From assembly GCA_029953675.1 (NCBI GenBank), contig JAMWBK010000001.1, positions 781,001 through 845,000 of the forward strand: DNA of 64,000 bases, read 5' to 3'. Below the pieces are notes generated by a model. It worked only from the letters and a program-made list of their open reading frames with translations, was not told the origin of the DNA and did no database searches. This DNA is from Rhodosorus marinus (taxonomy: Eukaryota; Rhodophyta; Stylonematophyceae; Stylonematales; Stylonemataceae). Positions 19,249 through 31,102 of this stretch are shown here, in pieces. How positions within the stretch are numbered: position 1 is the first letter of the stretch; every line of letters begins with the position of its first letter. The position numbers and the translations under genes were made by a program.

Positions 19249-21704
19249 ATGGAGGGCGCAGAACAAGTATCAGAACCCGTAGCGCCCAAGCGACTATCGT
19301 TTTCGAGTTTCGAGTGGTTTGAGCGAAAAAGACATCGTGGTCCCTCGAATGGAGTAGATGAGCTCAGTAAAATATTTCCAGAGGATGAGGAGGAAGGGGT
19401 GGAGAGCTCAGCGAAGCGATTCAAACGGAACCAGTCTAGGAGGTAAGCTGGCAAAGTTGATATTGTATTCTGCTTTTTCGAAGACCTCGACTGGCTTTAT
19501 CAGTTCAACTAGTAACCGTTTTCTCTTCCCTTGCTCTGATCAGATTTGGGAGGCGTGTTTTCAAACGACCACGAACTCCGCCGCCTGTAGTCAAGCCTAC
19601 AATGGCTAATAGAGTCCCGACGCCCCCGCTCGTATTAGCTCAGGACTCTACTCTAAACGAGAAGCTCTATGTTGCGAGGGAGAAAGCGAAAAAGGCTATT
19701 GGAAACCCCCAGTTCTCTCCCTTGGGGTCCTCTGTTGACCTCGTGGCCGACCTTCGTGTATCGTTTACAATACATTTGTATATCGACGGGTATACGAAAG
19801 TGGATGCGGTACCGCCTAATGGCAGTCAAGCAGCGCAGAAGCCACCGTTGAGGTATCCATACAACAGACATTCACGGGATTTTCTTCTCGCCCTTGATCT
19901 TGGTTTGATCCCCCCCCGGGAGGACCTTCCGGACCCCGGATCGTGCTCCTACGTAGCGGGTTGTTTGGTAGCGGAACTGCATGACCACCGGTCCAACACG
20001 GCAATAAGATCGAGGAAGATACTCCTGAGACCGGACGGATTGAGCATTGTGAACGATATCAACCATCTAGATGTGGCTTCAGAAGGCGAAGAATTTGTTG
20101 GCCTTTTCGTGGAGAGTGACATTCTCCGAGTGACGAAGCGGGTTGATTTAAGACCATTCGACGCGGAGCGCTTCCACCGCTATGGCTATCGGTCGAGCAC
20201 GAAGTTGAACATCTGCCGCATGCCAGGCTTTGCGAAACGACTATCCGAAGCGAGAATCCCGCTCACAAGTCAAGCCCTAGTGCTGGTGGCGGGAGCAAAC
20301 GGTAAGCTGTGGCGTTCACTCCGCGAAACCATCACCGAGCCTTCTGGCTTCTTTTAAAAATCACAGAGTGAAGTACTGAACAAAGCTGCGTTCTCTTCGT
20401 TTACTCCGCCTAGGTCTACGCAATCCTTGGCGCAAGATTCGACCGGAAAATAGGATTGCCCTTTCCTCGCCCAGGCCGACTGGAAGAGAAATTAGTGCCC
20501 CATACGGAAAGGATTTGCCGGTACCGGTAAAGCTGAACGAGTTATCCCTGAAACCCTATGCGGAAAATGGGTCACGGATTCGGCTTGTTCGGTTGCATGC
20601 GAGAACTACAAACCCTATGACTGGGGCTCCTACCGAGCACTATTATCAGCTAGAGCTTAACTTCAGGCAGAAGAAAGGCTGCGAATGTACGATTCAGAGG
20701 GGTCCAGAAAAACCCGTGGATGGCATAAAGGTAAGCGAAAGCGGCCATCCGGGCTCGCCTTGACATGGGTCTCCAACTCTTGTGGACACAGAAAGTCGAC
20801 GTGATTGCTTTTTCATTGTGCTCTTTGCGTCAATAGTGGTACTGACAAACGGTCTCTTTGTACTGTCTGTATTCTCAAGAGGAGCTTCGGAAGCGTTCGG
20901 GACGGGCACAGGTTTGTTGACCAGATGAAGAAAATCAAGAAGGCAGATGGATTCGCAATAATGTTGGATACGAACGATATGGACGCCGCTGCGATGGCTC
21001 AAAAGCTGCGGAGGTCTTCGGTCAGTGCAGGCCGTGGTTCTGATGGCGGTCCTCGGACAACCGTGGGTTCGAATGTTGTACAACAGCAGCGAACTGCACA
21101 GGAAATGCAGATGCAGAATGCTCAGCAGCGTGGAATGCCACGGGCTGCACCCAACCCAGCGACGTTCGCAAATACGATGCCAAGAGCCGCTATATCCAGG
21201 GCAGCTCTAACAGTGAACAGCTCTACTGGCTTAATGGCTGGTAACCAAGGATTTCAAGATTCGCAGCGGCAACAAAGTCAGAACCCTCAACAGAATGCGC
21301 GAAGCCAGCAGGGTAGGCAGCAGGAAATGCAAAAGTTCCTCCCGCAAGCTTACCAAATGCAGCAGTCGCAGCGCCAGCAGCAAATGCAACCGCAGTCCCA
21401 GGGTCAACAGCAGCAACAGAGACATGCTCAGGCCCAGCAGATGTCAAACAGCACACAGCAAGGCCTTGTACAGCAGCAGCAAATGGCTCGGACCTGGAAT
21501 GGTAAACAGTTTAAGCGGGAACCCGGCACAGTGACAGGCCCGGGCGCAGCCAATTCTTCGGTTCAAGGTGGTTATGCGAGACCAGGGGTTCAAAACGCCG
21601 GCAATAGTGGTGCTCCCATTAGCATGAGAGGCAAGTGGACGAACCAACGCACGACGGGACCAATATCCCCACCCCAAGGGTCTGGGTCGATGCAAAGAAA
21701 GTGA
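19249..21704 (+). CDS. SPT20: SPT20-like subunit of the SAGA co-activator complex
   Basis: Exons 19249-19442, 19544-20301, about 20415-20730 and 20880-21704, roughly 700 residues. Spt20 is a structural subunit of SAGA, a histone acetyltransferase complex. Exon 2 has the Spt20 core: a PLRYPYNRHSRDFLLALDLG stretch, SYVAGCLVAELHDHR (the family's 'G.lv.el.DyR' signature), then IRSRKILLRPDG and IPLTSQALVLVAG. The C-terminus (about 21080-21500) is Gln/Met-rich, as in many Spt20 proteins. Exon 3 is a problem: the best donor (AACG|GTAAGC) and acceptor (CCTAG|GTCTAC) give a frame that stops near 20527, while the clearly protein-like frame around 20515-20730 is offset by one base. Either the splice model is wrong or there is a one-base indel. 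Confidence 0.78.
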
Positions 21705-22968
21705 AGCATCTGGGAAGTTGTCGCTTGAATTTATTGTTGAGGCATGAGGCTCTCGTGTATCGGTTGGAGACCCAGTAAGGAACTGGGGGTTATGAACAGG
21801 CCGAAGAGTTTTGTACAGAAGACGGGGAGCTCTCTTAGGATCCTTTTGGACAATCGAATTGACGGTAATTGGGCTTCAATTAACGGTTTTTGTAGTGCCA
21901 GGGATGGCTGTCCAGGATGGCTGTCCCTCTGCCCTGCTCGGCAAGCAACTTGAGGAACGGAAGCCTCATTATTCTGACTGCAAGAGAGCCTCGTTCGGAG
22001 CAGTTGCTTTGCGGGCAGTTGCTTCCTAATCCCCTTGTTGTCAAGAAAGATAATAAGGGTAGGAATTTGTAATAGCGAACATGGATTAAAACAAAAAGGC
22101 GTTCGCTATCTTTTTGTTATCCGTCGAATCGCCAACCACCTAGTAGACCAGAACTGGTCCCTCATTCCGACCTCCCAAAACCAGACGCCAAACGATGAGC
22201 AAGCCGATCCGAAGTTCGCTTAGCGCGTTCCATTTTCAAAACGCCTTTGTAGTTCGGGCTTGAACACATAAGGAGCACCCTCGCTACTCGCTGCCGCCGC
22301 TGCACCGAGAGCTTTCTACTCCCCGATTCTCTTCACGGCGGTCGTTCAGCTTGGCCAAGTCTAAGGAGTTCTCATCTGACCGTTTGCCGACGTGCGATGG
22401 CAGGAGGTATCGAGTTCGAGAAAACGACGGGCTCCATAAGAAGGATGCTCTCGCGGTAGCCAAGCAGGCAGGTACATTGTTTCCATGTCTCCAAGATAAT
22501 GCAACGGCGAACATGTTGTCGCTGCATATTGTCTCTATGGGGCTCAGGACGAGATTCTGAGCACATTCAATCCAAAGCGTTCAAAGAGTGCATACTGGTG
22601 CCTAACCGATTCACAGCATCAGAACTCTTTTGAGAGGAGCGTCTTTCAACGAAGCTTGAACGTGACCGCCAGTCTTTCTCAATGAAGTACTTAGTCTTCA
22701 GTCTACAGTTCGACAGTCTTTCTGCTCGGTCAGAGGGTTTGAGCTCATCACGTGATGTCCAGGCCAGTATCCAATTGGTACAACGGGAGGGGTTTTTGCA
22801 TGAGGTCTCTTCTTCGCGCTTTAGTTGGAAGTGTGAAGATTTTGGCACCCACGTTGAGAACACTTTTAGAAGGATTTTGGGAGGTGCGTTGGACACTGTC
22901 CGGAGCTCGGGACCGCCTAGAGGGGAGAACTGGATGCTCGTCGTGGTTTAGGAATCGTGTAGGATCGG
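21705..22968. other. Intergenic, no recognised gene
   Basis: The SPT20 3' flank includes an imperfect inverted pair, AATAGCGAAC (about 22071) and GTTCGCTATC (about 22101). Overlapping frames on both strands at 22282-22968 (for example a charged minus-strand frame at 22567-22896) match no family. Part is probably the leader of the exosome gene at 22969. Confidence 0.35.
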
Positions 22969-24160
22969 ATGGGTCTAAGGGAGTTTGACTATGGGCCTCT
23001 GGTTTCTGTTGAACGAGGCACCGAGGTGACCACTCGTGAAAGGAAACGGCAATGGAACGAATTGAGACCGCTTTTTATGAGGACGAGAATGGTTTCCCAT
23101 GCGGCTGGGAGTTCGTACCTTGAGGCGGAGAATAGTAAGGTAAAGGTTTTTGCGTTAGCGAAGCGTTTGAACAGCTTGAGGTAGCTCCTTTTGACGGTGA
23201 TCCTTTGCTCCTCCCACGACTGTCGGGTCAAACTTCAAAAGGTTATCTGCTCCGTGAATGGACCGTTGGCAAACACGGGTGGGAGAACGGAGGCGATTGA
23301 GAGGGCGAAGATTTCGTGTTACATCTCGCGAACAAAGTTTTGCGGTCTGGAGGACGACGAGCTCGAGAAAAGGGCGACTACTGAGTACGAAGGGATCGTT
23401 TGCCGAGCTCTCGAAAGTATTGTCCGTGTCGAGCAGTATCCGAAGAGCACGATTGAGGTCCACGTCCTTGTAATAGAGGTACACGAGGTCATAGTTTGCG
23501 ACCTCAGCGGATATATTTTGTTCAACATCTCACAGTCTCTAATCTTTGAATCATCGCCAAGGATGATGGATCGACACTCTCGGCGGCAATTACTTGCGCT
23601 TGTCTGGCTCTAGCCGACGCGAAGATTGAGCTGAGGGAGCTCATGGCCTGCTGCTCAGTTGTGAATGCCAATGGACAGCTGTTACTCGATCCAACTCTTG
23701 GTGAGGCCAAAAACGCAAACCACACTGTGCTCCTGTTTCTTAGCTGCAAGCCACCCGGGGGATGCCTGAGCCCTCGATATCCGATCCTTTGCTAACAACG
23801 GAGTTGCCTTGACATCCGCAGATGAAGAAAAGGAAGCCTCCGGTAGCGTTCTGGTTTCATACTTGGCGACTTCCGGAAAGGTCTCCACGGTTTTTCAGGT
23901 CAGTGAACATGCACAAATCAAAATCTCCTCAATAAATTTCAGGGTTGAGCTGTTTCCTCTGCCTCAGTATTGTCCGTCTTGAAGCTGACATACATCGTTT
24001 CATCTCTCGCCGTGGTGTTCTTTCAATCCGATAGACGGGTCAGCTCGCTTACGACGAAATGGCGCAGGCAGTCGAATTGACGATAAGTGGCGCAAGGGAA
24101 ATTGCGGTTCTCGTTCGCAACTGCCTTAGACAAAGAGAATCCAAGGACAGAGGTTTATAG
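22969..24160 (+). CDS. MTR3: Exosome RNase PH-like subunit MTR3 (EXOSC6 type)
   Basis: Five exons: 22969-23139, 23242-23478, 23562-23700, 23822-23898 and 24035-24160, 249 residues. MTR3 is one of the six RNase PH-like ring subunits of the RNA exosome, which processes rRNA and degrades nuclear and cytoplasmic RNA. The sequence follows the family in order: NELRPLFMRTRMVSHAAGSS and YLEAENSKVK, then VICSVNGPLA, ATTEYEGIVCRALES, QYPKSTIEVHVLVIE, DDGSTLSAAITCACLALADA, DPTLDEEKEASGSVLVSYLA and TGQLAYDEMAQAVEL. All introns are GT-AG. As in other ring subunits, it is expected to be catalytically inactive. EXOSC5/RRP46 and RRP41 share the fold; the DPT.DEE block and the length favour MTR3. Confidence 0.88.
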
Positions 24161-24368
24161 GAAAGTCTAAAGCGCAATCACGCCTATTTAAGGAACGCAT
24201 AAAATTAAGCTTCAAGGATGTTATACTGTAATCGATTTCCATTTACAAAACTGGCTCTTTTGTGCTTCTAAGACTTCCTAAACGTGAGATTATCGTGTCT
24301 GCGCCCCCGAGCTTCCTCGCCGACCGAGCGAAGGTGCACACAACAAACCGTGGAAGGACCTAGCTCCC

Positions 24369-25815
24369 TCACCGGCGACGACCGCGGTGGCCAGTCGCGA
24401 GGAGCTCCCTATAACCTTTTCGGGCAGCCTGCACCTGCTTCCACACCAAGCCATACAGGATTGGTAGCGAAATGAGGAACAGGGATATCCCAATCGCGAC
24501 GTGATGAATAGTGGCTGCTCTCATGGACTGCGCTTCATCAAAGGCTGCATCCTCTTCCTCTGTCGCTTCCGCTTCGAGATCGTTTGGTATTCTACCCGGC
24601 TGGAGTGTTTAAAAACAAAACGAGTTTTTAGGATTAACTTTCTTCTACCAGCAAGCAAAAGCAGGATCGCTGCCAAAAAGGGGGCGAACACGGGATCAGA
24701 CAGTTAAATTCTGGAAGATACACTCACGTTGGGGTAAACTCTGAATATAACTTTGCCGATAATGTTCTCAATAGACACGGGCCCGTACATTCTTGAGTCC
24801 AAGGATCGGTGAGGGTTATCACCCTGTAGCCAGAAGTGGTCCTTGGGCATCATGAACTCAGTTTTGTCATCAAGAATGATGGTATCTCCCTCCTGAGGAT
24901 ATTGGAAACGGCAGCATCTTCGTGTTCAGTACGGCGGTGCTTGATTCGGAAACAAACATGCTACGTGAAGCTGTTGAGGGGTACCATCGCGCGTATTCTC
25001 TTCAATACACGCTTGCCGGGGTTTTGCTTCTTCGGGTCTGGTGGCTTTGCGACAACCACATCACCTATTTCGTATCCTCTTCTACGAGCCCCGAATGTTC
25101 CTATGAGGACGATGTCGCCAGTGCTACCACTGTTAAAGGTAGGCAGCATTGAAGGTCCACCCAACTACAACGAAGCAAAGCAATCAAAAATTTGATGGGT
25201 TCAGCGTCACAAAATGGCTGGGATCTTTCCCACAGTTGCTTTTCTGTACAAGGATCGGAGAACTCACCGTAGTGGGAAAGAAGAAGAGCACTCTAAAAAG
25301 CCATCCCCCAGCAACAATGAGTCCGAACCGGAAGAACACCCACGCACCATTCTCTATCCAGTAGAGCAGTTTGTTTCGGAAGGAAACTGCTCTCCAAGAT
25401 AGCGACAAAGGTGAAGGAAACAAGTATACGGTGATGAATCGTGTGTGAAAGACGTGAACGGTCTTCTCACATTGTGCGTTTTGTTTCCAATCATACCTTC
25501 CGGAATCACCTTGCTGAACTGGAGTATTTTATCTATGCTAAACCTCCTCCAGTCTGGCTTCGGTCTCGATATGTAGTATTTTGGCAGCGGCTCTCTTCCA
25601 GGAAAATAGTCGTACCATTTCGGCTTGGTTTTTCGTACGGCCGCTTTCGACTGGTGATACGCTATTTCCATCATCCTTGTCTTCGAGACGATTGGTGCCC
25701 TACCGGGTAAAACATGCCGCTGTTTCTTGTGTCGGAACCGTACTTGAGTATATACATCAGGTCTCTCTAGACAGCCTCTACTTCTAAGAAGAAGGCTCTT
25801 GCAGCCGCCCTGCAT
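24369..25815 (-). CDS. IMP1-like type I signal peptidase (S26), mitochondrial inner membrane
   Basis: Five exons on the minus strand: 25815-25497, 25389-25268, 25164-24985, 24892-24728 and 24599-24369, 338 residues. S26 peptidases of this type cleave sorting signals at the outer face of the inner mitochondrial membrane. The nucleophile is in GGPSMLPTF, the general-base Lys in GKRVLKRIRAM, and the third box reads WLQGDNPHRSLDSRMYGPV. A membrane segment (WVFFRFGLIVAGGWLFRVLF) precedes the Ser box. Typical IMP1 is about 160-190 residues; here there is an extra N-terminal region of about 105 residues (MQGGCKSLLLRSRG, presequence-like, then a Trp/Tyr/Pro-rich part) and a C-terminal tail with a second membrane segment (IGISLFLISLPILYGLVW). 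A plastidic role cannot be excluded. Confidence 0.87.
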
Positions 25816-25905
25816 CCTTGGCAAAGCCCCTTCCAAAGCCGCAAACCCAGGCACTGGGTTTGGCTAACTCCAACAAAGTTCTTCCAGCTTCGAAACAGCC
25901 AGTAT

Positions 25906-26115
25906 TTGAATGAAACAAACACACTCGGAACTACAGTGTCCCTAAGAAATCACTCAGTCACTCCTCACGCTGCAACTTGTCCTCCAATACAATGCAACCG
26001 CGCTTACTCAACTGCCGACCCGGTCACCGACGGTGGAAGCAAAGAGCTTCAGGCGCGGAGCGCTAGCTTTGGAGAAGCAGACAGATCTTCTTGGGAAGTG
26101 GACATGTCGACATGA
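25906..26115 (+). CDS. Possible small mitochondrial protein
   Basis: An open frame of 69 residues beginning with ATG, divergent from the IMP1-like gene with 90 bp between starts. It contains CNRAYSTADP, which resembles a mitochondrial presequence cleavage region (R-x-Y-S). No family was recognised, and a downstream exon may be missing. Confidence 0.25.
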   Translation: MNETNTLGTTVSLRNHSVTPHAATCPPIQCNRAYSTADPVTDGGSKELQARSASFGEADRSSWEVDMST

Positions 26116-27942
26116 GAATAATGGAGAAGAAGATGGTTGTGCTTGACATCGGTTCTTGATCAAGCCCCCTTTCCGGACGATTGCCTGATCGCTTCCAGTG
26201 ACATCGCCTACATCTGTGGGGACAGCCTTCGGTCCAAGCTGTGGGATCCAAAAGTTTGCATCGGAATTCTAAACGAGATCGTGCTGAATCCCTGCTATTG
26301 AAGAGTCAAGAAAAGTCGCATGAGCCAGACAAGTGGCCGGTCACTGTTTTTCTAGCGGGGCTTAAGCGATCCGGCTCTTGTTCAAAATGACGGACCGATG
26401 CCAACGTAAGAGGATTTCATGAAGGGGATCTTGGAAAGAGAATCGCAGCCTTTAATTTGGGCGATTGTGCAACTTCGGACATGCCTCAATCTCGAGCGAG
26501 GATGAGGAGTTGTAACCTCCCGATCCAGCCTCAAACGAAAAAAACTCAAGTCAGTCATCACGCAACTTAAATTTTCCTCATTATTTGAAAAAGGTAGAGA
26601 ATTTTAACAGTATATCACCCAATGAAATCCCTCCAAATCGGAGATCAATCAATAACACCCGTCCGCCTGTAAAGGAATCCCTGAAATGGTTTTATTCCTG
26701 TTCCCTTAGTCCTATGAATCAATGAAACATACGCACGTGTCTTTTTCGTGAAGAAATCCAATTGCATATCCGTAAAAAAGCTGAAAGCTCGTTTTATTAA
26801 TACACGCGTCCTATACCAAAATTTGTCCAATGGTAAGGTAGTAGGTGCCATTTTCTTCCAGTACTATTAGAGTAGCTTCAGTACTGGTGAAATAGTTTAA
26901 AAATATATATTTTTACCGTTCAGTACGATGAAAAAGAACAACACATTGCTAAGGATGTGTTTTTGAGTAATAGTTCTCCCCCTTTTCGTTTCGCTCGTTT
27001 TTAACCGATTCTGTTTTGTCTAAATGGGCAGAGGGAAGGGGGAGAAGGAGCCAAAGCAGAAATTATACTTCTACGAATAGATAGATCTTTAGAAAACTTT
27101 TAGGAGAAGATCTCGTTTGAGAGAAGCCAAAGATCGGCTCCTGGTTCCTCCGGGTGGAATGCTTTTTCCAAGTCGGTAGGCAAACACTGCTGCCTTCTAC
27201 AAGAACAAAAAACAAAACACAATCACCAACCGCGACCATCCAGAAACACATCGTTCGTCCTAAACATTTTCCCGAATCCACTCTCCTCCCACACCCCCCC
27301 GAAATAGAGTCCTCATCAACTCCTCCTCAATCCACCGAATGCCTTTCGATGTATAACTCCTTCAACCACTTCGCACAATGATCTTACAATATTACCCATA
27401 AAACAGGAAAAATCCCTTAAAATATACACCATGTAGTCTGTCTTTTCACTTTCTCTGTCTAAACGACTATATAAAAGATAATATAGTAATAATATACTTA
27501 ACTTATTTCAGAAGAAGATATATTAATAAAACATTAGTTTTACTCTGTAAATTTTGCTGGTTAGATATGAGGACTTGATTTTAACGTTGTCTTTCAAGTA
27601 TGGCTGAGAGTACTTGTTTTTTAAAAGGAAATTTAATATTTGAGGAAGCATTGAACGGTTGCGTTTTGGGTGGGGGTGGGGGGTTGGTAAGGGAATAGAT
27701 TGATTGCTTTGAGGAACGCTTGGAAGTGGAAGGTGGGTAACGGCAAGTGTTGAGTACTACTAGTAGAGAGGTGAGGGGGTGTAGGTAGCTAAGCAGATTA
27801 GAGAAGAATTGTATTTTGTGAACGCTGGCGATTGGCAATTTGATATTTGATTCTTGTTGGGTTGGTTGTTTGTGGAAGGGGGGTTGAGATTTGATCGCGT
27901 GCGAAAAGGGTTGGATTTGGTTTTGGGGAACGTTTGGGAAAG
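26116..27942. other. Intergenic, nothing recognised; V-ATPase leader at the right
   Basis: 26120-26580 has mixed composition with only short frames. 26580-27000 and 27360-27560 are AT-rich. 27640-27942 is G/T-rich and is probably the promoter and leader of the V-ATPase subunit E gene. Confidence 0.4.
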
Positions 27943-28881
27943 ATGAATGATAATCAAGTGAAGCAGCAGATCAGCCAGATGGTCTCCTTCATCAAGCAAG
28001 AGGCGGACGAGAAGGCGAACGAGATCCGGGTGAAGGCCGAGGAAGATTTCAATATTAGAAAACTAAGTGCTGTTGAATCGTCTCGAGAAAAGATCAGAGA
28101 AGAGTACGAGAGGAAGACGAAACAGATTCAAATCAACCAGAAAATGTGAGTCGCCAGGACCTCGCTTCTACGAGCAAGCTGGTTTCGTTGTTTATTTCTA
28201 AGCACTAGAATTTTCTTGGATGAAAACAGAGCGTACTCAACGGCCAACAACGATTCTCGGCTGAAGGTTTTAAAGTTTAAGGAGGAAATGATGAGAGAGA
28301 TATACGACGAGGTTAGTTGCAAGCTGCCATGACCGGATCTTGGTGCTCTCAGTCGTATTTCTTACCGACTCTTTGTTGATTCGGCAAACTTTGCCAAACC
28401 AGGCCATGCAAAAGCTGGAGGAGATCGAAATGGATAGCGAGAGGTATGCAGAGCTCCTCAGGGGCTTCATTTTGCAAGGACTTATCGTTCTTGGGGATCA
28501 GGAGGTGGCTGTCGTTACGAAAGAGAAGGATAGTGGATTTGTACAACAAATGCTACCGCAAATCGCAGATATGTATGAGCACATGACGGGCAAGAAGGTA
28601 TACCTAGCTCTGACTTCGAACGAGGTGCTCCCCGAAGATCAGTAAGTCACACACTTCCCGTTTGAGAACAAACTTGGAAAACCGGTTTGTTACTTTTGTC
28701 ATTGCCAACTGACTTGATCTCCGTATATTTTCTTGAACTTAGTGCCGGTGGAATTACTTTGGTTAGTGAAGAAGGAAAGATCCGGTTAGCCAACACATTT
28801 GAAAGCCGATTGGAGACCACCTATGAATCCAATTTGCCCTATTTTCGGGCCGCACTCGGGTTCAATGAGCAGGTGGCGTAA
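27943..28881 (+). CDS. V-type proton ATPase subunit E
   Basis: Four exons: 27943-28145, 28230-28311, 28403-28641 and 28743-28881, 220 residues (family about 225-230). Subunit E forms, with subunit G, the peripheral stalks that hold the catalytic V1 head against the V0 rotor. The N-terminal helix is textbook: MNDNQVKQQISQMVSFIKQE, ADEKANEIRVKAEEDFNIRK, then EYERKTKQIQINQKM. The C-terminal globular part has GGITLVSEEGKIRLANTFES and RLETTYESNLPYFRAALG. An in-frame TTG at 27934 precedes the chosen ATG and is not a plausible start. All four exons join in frame with standard borders. Confidence 0.97.
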
Positions 28882-29019
28882 AATCGCACACAAAAACTCG
28901 GCTAAGTAAAATACAAAAACGCAAAATTTTTACCATCTCTAGCCATAGCAGCTCGACCATGGCAAACTCTTGCACGAGCTCTGTTTGTTCTTTGCGGGAA
29001 CTCGATCACTAGATTCTAC

Positions 29020-30529
29020 CTAGAACGCAACTGGGGTTGGGACGTCAGAGTGTGTGACCGCTATGGCCTTGTAAATATCACCCATTTGGTCGGGGCTCGA
29101 AAGCCTCTCATAGGATTTCAAAACAGCTGCCTTTTGACTTTCTGATTCTGCAGATTCTGCCAACATGTACGCTTTTTCAACCCCTCCAAGCGAGTGAAGC
29201 AGTTCCCGCTGTGAGATTGGCCCATGAACATCGACGTGTTTGCCTCCTCCCTCTCGGAATCCTCTGGATAGCAGTCCAAAATCGACGTCAACGCTTAAAT
29301 CTGCCTCTCCAGGAGATAAGAGTGCGGGTTCTATTTTGTGGTCCTTAACCGCTCGTAAACTAGCCTCGATTGGACCCAATTTCCCATAGTCCACCACCAA
29401 GCATGCGCCTAGACCGTCTGCGGTTAAAGGCACAGTTTATACCATTCAGGAAAACTATCAGGTTTGGTGAGGATCGACGTTGAAAGAAGTCACGCCTACC
29501 GCTAGCCCCTATGAAAGACCCCAGGGTCTGCGCTATGCCGTAGGCGTCGGGAGAAATTTCAACCTCTTCAACGCCTGCCGGTAGAAGAGCCTTGTAAACC
29601 GTGGAAGCAGCTGTAGCACCTCTTGAGAGTACATATCTGAATGGGAACTCGCCATTCGGATCGACCTGGACATCTATCATTCTCTCACACCAGCCTTTAT
29701 CGGTCTTCTGGAACTGGTGCACCGCCAGAGCATCGAAAAACTCCTGCGCGATGTAGATGGTTGCCATCTGAACGCGAAAGGGTTTGTTGAGGGTCACCGT
29801 CCGGCAGAGCGTAGTCGATGCCAGGGCGAACTTACCCCATCGGGTTCAGGTATTTGTGAGAGATTCTCAAACCAGTGGAGTCCAAGCGATTCATGAGCAT
29901 ACGCACCCATCGTGGCCTTCTGCACCTCTTTCAGTTTGGGGGAAACTTCCATAAACTGTATTTCAAGGTTTCGGAATACTGTGGGGGTAACAGACTTGAT
30001 GATCCGGGAGATATCCCTCATGAGAGTACCTCTGCCAGGGCCCAATTCAACAATCCTAAATCTGCGTTTTTTTCGCGTTGTTTCCTGCTTCAGCTTATGG
30101 GATCCAGGAGCTGTGTGGAAAATATCATGCAGGTGCTCACCCTTTCGGTTTATGCACGCTGGTGATCGCTGCGAAGGTTTTTAAGATCCAAATTCCCAGG
30201 CTTTCTCCGAAAACCTGGCTTATTTCGGGTGCCGTCGTAAAGTCTCCGGTCCTCCCGAACACCTCCTTTTTCATGTAGTATCCGTGGTGTGGATTAGTTA
30301 GACACTCCCGCATGTAATCTGCCACCGTCAACGCGTTTCTGTACTGTATCCTTTGAGTTAAGTGCGCCACCATCGATTCGGCGGCACCGGCCTTCGTCTT
30401 CTTGACATGTGGACTGTGCAACTTGGACCGGTCGATCCCAACAAGCCGGCTGGCTTTATCATCACTCAGATTCCTTAAAGATCGTCCATGACTTAGGTGA
30501 TGCCTCAGAAGGGCTTTCCATCCGTACAT
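29020..30529 (-). CDS. NDUFAF7: NDUFAF7/MidA-type protein arginine methyltransferase, complex I assembly
   Basis: Four exons on the minus strand: 30529-30141, 30055-29836, 29767-29500 and 29417-29020, 424 residues. NDUFAF7 is a mitochondrial SAM-dependent methyltransferase that dimethylates an arginine in the NDUFS2 subunit during early complex I assembly. Family blocks appear in order: VADYMRECLTNPHHGYYM, VFGRTGDFTTAPEISQVFGE, the SAM-binding IVELGPGRGTLMRDI, AQEFFDALAVHQFQ, GACLVVDYG and SVDVDFGLL, and GPISQRELLHSLG near the C-terminus. The N-terminus (MYGWKALLRHHLSHGRSLRN) is a convincing mitochondrial presequence. The start lies 26 bp from a divergent small frame at 30556. Confidence 0.95.
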
Positions 30530-30555
30530 ATCGCGCTAGCCAAAGCCCACTAGTT

Positions 30556-30840
30556 ATGCAAACCATGTCCGGCCCCCTCAAACCCTTCGCCGACGTTGCA
30601 CAGTCATCGACTGTTGAAGAATCGATGGGGAACTGGTTGATGCCACAAAGTAGGAGGGGTTCCGTTCGGGAGGAATGGGAAAACCCGGAAGAGAAAACGC
30701 TCACGGAAAACGGGATCTGGAGATATCTTGAGTACCGTACCAGAGTTATAGACTCGAATCTGAATCAACCTGAAGGAACTTGTCACAATCCCTACCAGTG
30801 CAGGGAGTTAATACGAAGTCAGCTTGGGCTGTCTGCTTGA
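30556..30840 (+). CDS. Small protein of unknown function, divergent from NDUFAF7
   Basis: An uninterrupted frame of 94 residues, MQTMSGPLKP to RELIRSQLGLSA, hydrophilic with about 30% charged residues (EEWENPEEKT, IWRYLEYRTRVID). Its ATG is only 26 bp from the NDUFAF7 ATG on the other strand, so the two would share a very short control region, or one lies in the leader of the other. No family was recognised. Confidence 0.35.
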   Translation: MQTMSGPLKPFADVAQSSTVEESMGNWLMPQSRRGSVREEWENPEEKTLTENGIWRYLEYRTRVIDSNLNQPEGTCHNPYQCRELIRSQLGLSA

Positions 30841-31102
30841 AGAGGCGAGCCTTAGTCTAGTAATAATAGGAGCTGTATTGACTATGCGACGGGAGCTCAT
30901 ATTCGACCGGCAAGACCTTGCTCCCCTCGTTTGGACGCAGGTTGGACGGTTTTCCATTCTCAGACGGAGCCTGGAACTTTGCCAGAACCATCCCTGAGAA
31001 TACTCTGTCTCAAATTTTTTCGTTCACTTAATAATAACTCTGATCTATACAACAATGATTGATCACGATAGAATACAGACTAGCCCTTCTCCCTTCGAAC
31101 TT
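30841..31102. other. Intergenic, nothing recognised
   Basis: Mixed composition without a coding frame of note. It is the 3' flank of the small 30556 frame and the edge of the transposase relic to the right. Confidence 0.4.

Noticed and set aside
21223-21456. Minus-strand Ala/Val-rich frames opposite the SPT20 C-terminus
   Set aside because: Antisense of the Gln-rich CAG/CAA codons of SPT20.
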